The translations under genes and the position numbers were made by a program. The notes under the pieces were generated by a model. That model saw only the letters and a list, made by a program, of their open reading frames with translations. It did no database searches and was not told where the DNA came from. DNA of 64,000 bases, from assembly GCA_027488255.1 (NCBI GenBank), contig JAIYBZ010000009.1:62001-126000 (forward strand), in the 5' to 3' direction. The DNA comes from Comamonadaceae bacterium (lineage in GTDB: Bacteria > Pseudomonadota > Gammaproteobacteria > Burkholderiales > Burkholderiaceae_C). Of this stretch, positions 33,097-39,538 are shown one piece after another. The first letter of the stretch is position 1. Each line of letters opens with the position of its first letter.

Positions 33097-33402
33097 TCAC
33101 ATCACGGCTGCATCGATGGCCAATTGCGTGCAAACCGCACGACATACCATCACCGCAGATTCGTCTGCTATCCGATAAAACATGTGAGCGCCTTGGCGGC
33201 GTTTTCCCAACACACCAGATCTGTACATGATGTTCAGATGTTGCGACATATTGGGTTGCGCAATGTCAATGTTTTCAAGCAATTGCCCGACATTCTTTTC
33301 ACCTTGGCACAACTGACTGATGATGCGGACGCGAACGGGCGTTGACAGAACAGCAAACAGGTCTGCCGCCTTCTCAAAAACCTCATCCACCTCGTCAGTC
33401 AT
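33097..33402 (-). CDS. ArsR-family HTH regulator (SoxR/BigR/SqrR-like)
   Basis: QPNMSQHLNIMYRSGVLGKRRQGAHMFYRI winged helix; conserved Cys in LCQGEKNV and CRAVC; first gene of sox operon. Confidence 0.9.
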   Translation of the reverse strand: MTDEVDEVFEKAADLFAVLSTPVRVRIISQLCQGEKNVGQLLENIDIAQPNMSQHLNIMYRSGVLGKRRQGAHMFYRIADESAVMVCRAVCTQLAIDAAVM

Positions 33403-33424
33403 AGCGTCAATGCCATTAAGTTCT

Positions 33425-33446
33425 TATATTCGAATGTGCGAATATA
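33425..33446. promoter_or_regulatory. Inverted repeat, probable ArsR-family operator
   Basis: TATATTCG-AATGTG-CGAATATA (ATTC-N8-GAAT), 23 bp upstream of the ArsR gene that heads the sox operon. Confidence 0.7.
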
Positions 33447-33568
33447 TAAGATAAGTGATGAATCTGAATCGGAAATTACAGCGGTTGCCCTTTTTGCCTA
33501 GGACTAACCCTCATCTGGCACCCCCTTCTTACGACAGCGGTGGCGCCCATGAAGCCTCGCTCAGGCCA

Positions 33569-33892
33569 TTACTTGAATTTGTAGTGGTCGCGGTTCAGCA
33601 CGGCGGCCACGGAATTCACCTCTTCGGGGAACATTCCAAGATTCAACTCGGTGTTGCACTGCTCCACCATGCCGCGTAGCAATGCCGAGGTGTTGATGCG
33701 CCCTTGGGGCTTGTAAATGGCATTGCCGTTGCCTCCCACTTTCGAGACATGACAAGCCACGCATCGATTTTCAGCGATCAGCTTTTCACCCAGAGGGTAG
33801 TCAGCATCTTTGAAGAAAGAGGACTGTGCAGGCGCAGACACCGCCACTAAGACTCCGACCCAAAAGCCCAGCGCTGCTTTAAATAAAGTCAT
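33569..33892 (-). CDS. Small periplasmic mono-heme c-type cytochrome
   Basis: Signal peptide MTLFKAALGFWVGVLVAVSAPAQS, NRCVACHVSKVGGNGNAIY. Confidence 0.82.
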   Translation of the reverse strand: MTLFKAALGFWVGVLVAVSAPAQSSFFKDADYPLGEKLIAENRCVACHVSKVGGNGNAIYKPQGRINTSALLRGMVEQCNTELNLGMFPEEVNSVAAVLNRDHYKFK

Positions 33893-33904
33893 TTTTCCCC
33901 CATG

Positions 33905-33938
33905 AAAAAAGCCGTTCAAGGGCGAACCCTTGAACGGC
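33905..33938 (-). terminator. Strong intrinsic terminator-like hairpin
   Basis: Minus strand GCCGTTCAAGGG-TTCG-CCCTTGAACGGC-TTTTTT, 12-bp perfect stem. Confidence 0.9.
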
Positions 33939-34009
33939 AATCAAAAGCCACGAGTACCAATCGAGCTTCTAAATCAAACCCATTTGGATGCCTGTGAAGG
34001 CATTTGTGT

Positions 34010-34318
34010 TTACTTGGCACCCGCCAAAATCCAAGTCGCCAATGTCAATGCGTCCGCTTCACTCAAAGCCGCTTGAGCAGGCATCGGGACGGGGCCCCAC
34101 TTGCCTGCGCCACCCGCTTTGATGCTCTTGGCCAGATTCGCAGCGGCATCTTTTTGTCCCGCATACTTCTTGGCCACATCTTGGTAGGAAGGGCCTACCA
34201 ATTTTTTGTCTACAGCGTGGCAAGCCATGCAAGCATTTTTCTTAGCCAAGTCCATGTTGGCAAAAGCAGGGGCGGACATCAAGGCAGAAACAGCAGCTGC
34301 GGCGATGATCAATTTCAT
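34010..34318 (-). CDS. Class I cytochrome c (c551-like), similar to C-terminal domain of SoxD
   Basis: Signal peptide, KNACMACHAVDKKLVGPSYQDVAKKYAGQ. Confidence 0.9.
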   Translation of the reverse strand: MKLIIAAAAVSALMSAPAFANMDLAKKNACMACHAVDKKLVGPSYQDVAKKYAGQKDAAANLAKSIKAGGAGKWGPVPMPAQAALSEADALTLATWILAGAK

Positions 34319-34574
34319 GAGGGCTCCTAATTGAATATAACCAGTGACTAATTTAACCGAGTTTCAAGGCAGATTGTCAGCCTTCAGTCGGTCAAATCGT
34401 CAGGGATTTTACTGATCCAAGACAACCCGGAAATGCTCAGGTCATTCGTAATCAGTCGAAGGCGGGTTGCTCTGGTTTATCCCTGCAGAGACCCTCAGCC
34501 ATCCCAGCGGCCATACCAATGACTCCAGTGAATGAGCGATCACTGCAGCACAGCTCAGTACTGCAGCCTTGCCC

Positions 34575-34823
34575 TCAAGCAGGCTGCAAGTCGTCCCAAG
34601 CTTTCAAGGCTTCAGCGGCATACATCAAAGCAGGGCCTCCACCCATGTACACACACACGGCCAACATTTCCTCCAACTCAGCGCGGGTGGCTTGAAGCTT
34701 GATCAAGGCTTTCACATGAAAGCCAATACACCCCGAGCACCGCTGCGTCACCCCAATGGCCAGGGCCATCAGTTCTTTGTGCTTGGTGCTCAGCGCACCC
34801 TCAGCCATCAAGGCCTGGGCCAA
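34575..34823 (-). CDS. Carboxymuconolactone decarboxylase / AhpD-like protein, possibly N-terminally truncated
   Basis: STKHKELMALAIGVTQRCSGCIGFHVKAL with CxxC; in-frame TAA just upstream of the TTG start. Confidence 0.65.
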   Translation of the reverse strand: MAQALMAEGALSTKHKELMALAIGVTQRCSGCIGFHVKALIKLQATRAELEEMLAVCVYMGGGPALMYAAEALKAWDDLQPA

Positions 34824-34991
34824 TGGAGTTTAGGCGCGGCAAGCTTGGCAGGAATTGCGGTGGATCAAAGCCAGCCCAATGCCGTCACTTTTTTGGGGTC
34901 AGACCACCAGGTTTTGCGGTGGCACAGCCTCGGCGGGCCGCTTCAGGAACAGTTTCCAACGGTCGCTTGGAAATCGCTTTTCGAGATCGAA

Positions 34992-35410
34992 TCAGGGTGT
35001 GACCTGAGAGGGCGGCTTCACCATGGGCCAGCCGCGCTTGGCCCACTCACTCATGCCACCGTTGACATAACGTATGTTGGTAAATCCTTGCTCTTGCAAA
35101 GCTTCGGTCACTGCCCGTGAACGATTTTGCGTGTTGCAGATCAACAAGACCGGCTGGTCGGCTTGCTTGGGGATTTCAGATATGCGTTGAGCAACTTGGC
35201 TCATCGGCAACAAACCACGCCTTGCGCTACACCCGTGGCGTGCTCTTTCGCCTCACGAATATCAATCATCAAAGCCTTGCCGGACTCATGTTCTGCGCGA
35301 GCTTGCTCCAACGAAACACTGGGCAAACTGGCTTCAGAACTACAAGCTTGCAACAGCACCACCACACAAAAAAGGGCCATCCTGCGCAGGTCAAACCATC
35401 GATTCAGCAT
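34992..35410 (-). pseudogene. Rhodanese-domain lipoprotein split by a frameshift
   Basis: 35201-35410 gives lipobox plus IDIREAKEHATGVAQG; 34992-35213 continues in another frame LLPMSQVAQRISEI...VLLICNTQNRSRAVTEAL. Confidence 0.75.
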
Positions 35411-35462
35411 TTGCCAAGACTTCCATCAAAAATTAATTAAGTGATCGCAAATATATACTCTC

Positions 35463-36086
35463 TTGATGAATTCATTTTCCAATCCTCGAGACACTTGGAA
35501 CCAACGATATGCGGCTGAACACTATGTGTTTGGTGAGTCGCCCAATGCCTATTTGCAATCTCAAGTCGCCCATTTGGTACCGGGCCATGCCTTGGCCGTG
35601 GCCGATGGTGAGGGACGTAATGGGGTTTGGTTGGCAGAACAAGGTCTGGTGGTGGATGCGTTTGACTTTTCAGAGAACGCCATTCGCAAAGCCAAAGCCT
35701 TGGCTCAAATGCGGCAGGTTCAAGTGGACTTTTCAGTCAGCGACTGGCAATCTTTTCACTGGCAAGAGGCGCATTACGACAACGTGGTGGGTATTTTTTT
35801 TCAGTTTGCGAACGCCGCAGATCGGCAACAGATCTTTGCCCGCATGGACGCCTGCCTGAAGCCCGGTGGCACTTTGTTGATTCAGGGCTACACCCCACGG
35901 CAACTTGACTTCAACACAGGCGGTCCCGGCAAACTGGAACATTTGTATGACGAAGATTTGCTCTTGAAAGCTTTCGGACACTACGACATTTTGGACTTGC
36001 GCACTTATGAAGCAGAACTTTCAGAAGGGACAGGTCACCAGGGGATGTCGGGTCTATTGGGCTTCACGGCGCGCAAGAAAAAATAG
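35463..36086 (+). CDS. Class I SAM-dependent methyltransferase (TehB-like)
   Basis: WNQRYAAEHYVFGESPNAYL, ALAVADGEGRNGVWLAEQG. Confidence 0.87.
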   Translation: MMNSFSNPRDTWNQRYAAEHYVFGESPNAYLQSQVAHLVPGHALAVADGEGRNGVWLAEQGLVVDAFDFSENAIRKAKALAQMRQVQVDFSVSDWQSFHWQEAHYDNVVGIFFQFANAADRQQIFARMDACLKPGGTLLIQGYTPRQLDFNTGGPGKLEHLYDEDLLLKAFGHYDILDLRTYEAELSEGTGHQGMSGLLGFTARKKK

Positions 36087-36116
36087 TCATCCCGGAAGCT
36101 GCGCGCCATTTCTTGA

Positions 36117-36130
36117 TTGATCTGCATCAA
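36117..36130. promoter_or_regulatory. FNR-type box TTGAT-CTGC-ATCAA
   Basis: Perfect TTGAT-N4-ATCAA; candidate -10 TAGAAT at 36152-36157, within 1 bp of the position expected for a class II site. Confidence 0.75.
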
Positions 36131-36167
36131 GGCGAAAGCTGGACGCATTTTTAGAATTCTCTGCAAT

Positions 36168-36187
36168 CCCCCGTACCGGGGGTTTTT
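36168..36187 (+). terminator. Intrinsic terminator-like hairpin upstream of rhodanese gene
   Basis: CCCCCG-TAC-CGGGGG-TTTTT, 12 bp before ATG at 36199. Confidence 0.75.
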
Positions 36188-36198
36188 GCGAGAAATTC

Positions 36199-36777
36199 AT
36201 GAAAAAAATCTTTGCCGGTCTGCTGAGTTTGAGCTTGTCGAGTCTGGCCTTTGGACAAGCCGCCAGCTTGGCGGTGGGCACGCCATTGAACATCATTGAC
36301 AGCCAAAAATCGGTGACTGTGAACACGGCCAAGGGACCGATCACGATCACCCGCACCATGACGGCTTGTGCCAAAAACGGCGGCAACTTACAGCCTCTGA
36401 TTCCTGTGCCCGGCGTTCATCCGGTTGGTGAGATCGAAATCCTTGACGCACTGAGTGATCGCAACGCCATCGTGCTAGATATGCGCGACACCAACGACCG
36501 AGTAAAAGGCACCATCCCAGGCTCGGTGGGCATTCCGTACACCGAAGTGGCCTCGCGCTTGAATGAGCTGGGTTGCAAAAAGACAGGAAATCAATGGAAC
36601 TGCGATTCGGCCAAAAAGGTTTATGCCTTTTGCAACGGCCCCGTTTGCCCGCAAAGCCCGATGGCGATTCGAGCCATGACCCGCGACGGTTTTCCAGCAG
36701 ACAAGATTTATTACTACCGCGGCGGCATGCTGGACTGGGATGCCTTGGGGCTGACCAGCGTCAAAGACGAGTTTTGA
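36199..36777 (+). CDS. Periplasmic rhodanese-domain protein
   Basis: Signal peptide MKKIFAGLLSLSLSSLAFGQA; VLDMRDTNDRVKGTIPGSVGIPYTEV; active-site-like CNGPVCPQS. Confidence 0.85.
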   Translation: MKKIFAGLLSLSLSSLAFGQAASLAVGTPLNIIDSQKSVTVNTAKGPITITRTMTACAKNGGNLQPLIPVPGVHPVGEIEILDALSDRNAIVLDMRDTNDRVKGTIPGSVGIPYTEVASRLNELGCKKTGNQWNCDSAKKVYAFCNGPVCPQSPMAIRAMTRDGFPADKIYYYRGGMLDWDALGLTSVKDEF

Positions 36778-36799
36778 GGGTCCAGATCAGCGACAAGCC

Positions 36800-37501
36800 T
36801 CAGGGCAAAAGCAAGGCCTCATTGGTGATTTCATAGCGCCTGCCTTGTTTGTCGCAAGGCTTGAGGGCCCCCTCGCGAACCAAGCCACTGATCTCGCGGC
36901 TCACGGTCTCGAGCTTGATGTCCAGCATGGCCCCCATGTCGTCACGCGCAAAAAATGAAGTGAACTGAGGTTGCTCAGCGTCCCGCATTTTCAGGGCCAA
37001 TGCCGCCACCCGTTGTCGGGCAGAGCCAAAGTTCAAGTCCGCCAGCCAATCGTCTGCGTCCTTCAAGGCTTGCTGCCACTTTTTCATCAGGCGTTTGTGC
37101 AAACGCGGGGAGTGAGACGACAAGTGATGCAGCACCGACAAGGGAATGCGGCAAACCTGCGAGTCGACCAAGGCAATGGCCTCGGTGTCGTAACGGGCAT
37201 TGGCCAAAGCCTCCAGGCCTGCCACATCACCGGGGCGCAACACCCGCACAATGCGCTCACGACCATCGGCCGTGGCCCGCACCAACTTGATCATGCCCTT
37301 ACGCAAAGTAAAGACGCCCAATGCCGTCTCGCCCTCGGTATAAAGGGGAGCATCGGCAGAAAAAACCATGTCATCAATGGGCGTGTGGATTTCGCCAAAA
37401 TCTTGCTCGTTGAGATCGGCAAAAAGCACCATGTCTCGCACACCACAATTGCGGCAGTCTGAAGTGCCCTTCCAAGCGGATTCAATCTTGATAGGAATCA
37501 T
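36800..37501 (-). CDS. Crp/Fnr-family regulator, FNR-like but lacking one N-terminal Cys
   Basis: DCRNCGVRDMVLFADL N-terminus, SQVCRIPLSVL, recognition helix ETVSREI. Confidence 0.87.
   Translation of the reverse strand: MIPIKIESAWKGTSDCRNCGVRDMVLFADLNEQDFGEIHTPIDDMVFSADAPLYTEGETALGVFTLRKGMIKLVRATADGRERIVRVLRPGDVAGLEALANARYDTEAIALVDSQVCRIPLSVLHHLSSHSPRLHKRLMKKWQQALKDADDWLADLNFGSARQRVAALALKMRDAEQPQFTSFFARDDMGAMLDIKLETVSREISGLVREGALKPCDKQGRRYEITNEALLLP
37488..37501. promoter_or_regulatory. FNR-like box TTGAT-AGGA-ATCAT overlapping the start codon of the Crp/Fnr gene
   Basis: 9 of 10 consensus positions match TTGAT-N4-ATCAA. Confidence 0.45.
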
Positions 37502-37551
37502 GTCTTAAATTAGCATGCACGTGAAATTCAAAGCCCTCGCGAAGAAGACTC

Positions 37552-38097
37552 TTAAAGTGCTTTTCGGCCTTGGGCGATTCGGTCTTCTAGGTACGGGCCA
37601 TAAAAATCGGGCTGATAAGCCCCCTCCATGCGCTCAGCCACTTCTTTGCCCCCCGGACCAAAAAACAGCAAGGTGGGGGTGATCGATACTTTCCAAAGGC
37701 GTGTCAGCTGGTCGTGCGTCGTCAGCTTGCCTGCAAAGTCCAAAACGGGTTGGTTCTGGCGCATATCGACCTGAACAATGGCCGTTCCTGCTTTGTGCAG
37801 GGGAGACAAATGACTTTGCCGGGCTTGGCGGCAAAACACACAGCCCTCCAGACTGACCATGACGATCAGCGGCTGCTTGGATTTGAGGGCGCGGGCCAGT
37901 TCATCGGGCAGCGACTGCGCCAACGGCAAGGTGGCAGCCCCCGACTGCGCCCACACAGGCAGGCCAGCCAATGACGCGCCAGCCAGCATGAGCCAATCGC
38001 GTCGGCGCCAAGCTGCAAGGGAAAAGTCAGTCGGACGAAAAACCATGAATGGAGAACAGTGGACAATAGCGGGTTTTGTGTCGGCGGGATGAGCCAT
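37552..38097 (-). CDS. SoxW-like periplasmic thioredoxin
   Basis: Twin-Arg-like N-terminus, EGCVFCRQARQSHLSPL CxxC motif, cis-Pro region SITPTLLFFGPGGKEVAERMEG; actual start may be 38046. Confidence 0.8.
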   Translation of the reverse strand: MAHPADTKPAIVHCSPFMVFRPTDFSLAAWRRRDWLMLAGASLAGLPVWAQSGAATLPLAQSLPDELARALKSKQPLIVMVSLEGCVFCRQARQSHLSPLHKAGTAIVQVDMRQNQPVLDFAGKLTTHDQLTRLWKVSITPTLLFFGPGGKEVAERMEGAYQPDFYGPYLEDRIAQGRKAL

Positions 38098-38148
38098 CTC
38101 GACTGCCGCTTTTGAATATAAGAAACCAATGAATTATTGGAGAAATCC

Positions 38149-39213
38149 ATGAATCTCGCAAGCTTGCTCGAAACTTGGGGTGACTCAAATGTACTGCTCA
38201 TGGCAGGCGCATTGGTCGGTTTCATCTTTGGATTTGCCGCACAACGCACCCGGTTTTGTGCCCGTGCCGCCGTGATTGAATGCTGTGAAGGCCAAGCTGG
38301 AGACCGTTTCAGTGTCTGGTGGTTGGCCTTTGCTGCTTGTTTGCTGGGCGTGCAAGTCTTGGTTTTTGCCGGCTGGCTTAAACCAGCAGATGCCCGCTAC
38401 ATTGCACCCATGGGCAGCATTTCAGGTGCCTTGCTGGGGGGCTTGTTTTTTGGTGCGGGGATGATCCTGACACGGGGTTGCGCCAGCCGGCTGCTGATCT
38501 TGTCGGCCAACGGCAATTTGCGCGCTTTGCTTTCGGGCTTGGTATTTGCGGTCACGGTACAAGCCAGCATTGCGGGATGGCTGGCCCCCATTCGACAAGG
38601 CATCGCCTCTTGGTGGACCGTGGACGGAGGTCCGTCACGTGACTTGCTGCAAATTTCAGGCATTGGCCCAACCGGCGGACTGCTCTTGGCCTTGCTGGCG
38701 ATGGTCACCGCGTTTTATTTTTTCTTCAAAACCCACCCACGCCGATGGACACTGGCGTTGGGCGCCTTGGTGGCCGGTTTGAGCATCGCTTTGGGATGGG
38801 GCCTCACACAAGTCATTGCTGCACAGTCATTTGAAGCCGTCCAAATCCAAAGTTTGAGTTTCAGCAGTGGCTCGGCCGAAATGCTCATGCGCGCCCTGTC
38901 CAGCAGCACGTCGCCGAGTTTGGGGTTTGACGCTGGTTTGTTGCCAGCAACGTTCTTGGGCTCATTGCTCGGTGCCTTGGTGGGTGGCGACTTCAAGTTT
39001 GAGGGCTTCAAAACCGAAAACAAATTGGGGCACTATTTAGTAGGCGCCATCCTCATGGGCTTTGGCGCCGTTTTGGCAGGCGGTTGCACCGTGGGTGCAG
39101 GCATGACCGGGGGTTCTCTGTTTTCTTTGACCGCCTGGCTCACCTTGATCGCCATCTGGTTGGGGGCCGGCCTGGCTTGGCGCATCAACCGACGCATGGG
39201 CTGGCCTATCTGA
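38149..39213 (+). CDS. YeeE/YedE family sulfur compound transporter (SoxT/TsuA-like)
   Basis: FGFAAQRTRFCARAAVIECCEG, ILTRGCASRLL, GGCTVGAGMTGG conserved cysteines. Confidence 0.9.
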   Translation: MNLASLLETWGDSNVLLMAGALVGFIFGFAAQRTRFCARAAVIECCEGQAGDRFSVWWLAFAACLLGVQVLVFAGWLKPADARYIAPMGSISGALLGGLFFGAGMILTRGCASRLLILSANGNLRALLSGLVFAVTVQASIAGWLAPIRQGIASWWTVDGGPSRDLLQISGIGPTGGLLLALLAMVTAFYFFFKTHPRRWTLALGALVAGLSIALGWGLTQVIAAQSFEAVQIQSLSFSSGSAEMLMRALSSSTSPSLGFDAGLLPATFLGSLLGALVGGDFKFEGFKTENKLGHYLVGAILMGFGAVLAGGCTVGAGMTGGSLFSLTAWLTLIAIWLGAGLAWRINRRMGWPI

Positions 39214-39225
39214 AGCTTGAATCCC

Positions 39226-39239
39226 TTGATGCGCATCAA
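39226..39239. promoter_or_regulatory. FNR-type box TTGAT-GCGC-ATCAA in convergent intergenic spacer
   Basis: Perfect 14-bp palindrome, 13 bp after the YeeE stop. Confidence 0.6.
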
Positions 39240-39263
39240 TGGCGACAGAGGGGGCAACATTTG

Positions 39264-39293
39264 CATTCATATCAGTCACTACTGATATGAATG
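39264..39293. repeat. Perfect 13-bp inverted repeat with 4-nt loop
   Basis: CATTCATATCAGT-CACT-ACTGATATGAATG. Confidence 0.95.
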
Positions 39294-39356
39294 AAGCAGC
39301 CTATGGACAAGGCGCAAGTTTCCGATACTTATGGATGGGGAACAGTCTTGACGGTC

Positions 39357-39394
39357 GAAGGGGGAGTATCTTCCTCAAATACTCCACCCCCTTC
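39357..39394. repeat. Imperfect hairpin
   Basis: GAAGGGGGAGTAT-CTTCCTCAA-ATACT-CCA-CCCCCTTC, 8+5 bp stem with 3-nt bulge. Confidence 0.8.
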
Positions 39395-39538
39395 ACTCTG
39401 ACAAAAAACCAACACCAAAGACAATTTTTAAACACGGGTCTCAATAGCTTTATAAAACTGAGAGACCCCAAAATGCGAAAAAAAACTGTCGAATAAACGC
39501 CGCTAGTCCCTCGCTCGAGGCGTTTGGTGTGTGTCCAA

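Noticed and set aside
33455-33679. 74-aa + ORF divergent from the ArsR gene
   Set aside because: Overlaps the cytochrome gene on the other strand and has no recognisable domain
39239-39496. 85-aa + ORF and 106-aa minus ORF (39301-39621) in the YeeE-soxF spacer
   Set aside because: No recognisable family, no clear RBS, overlaps hairpins; kept only as an unexplained spacer
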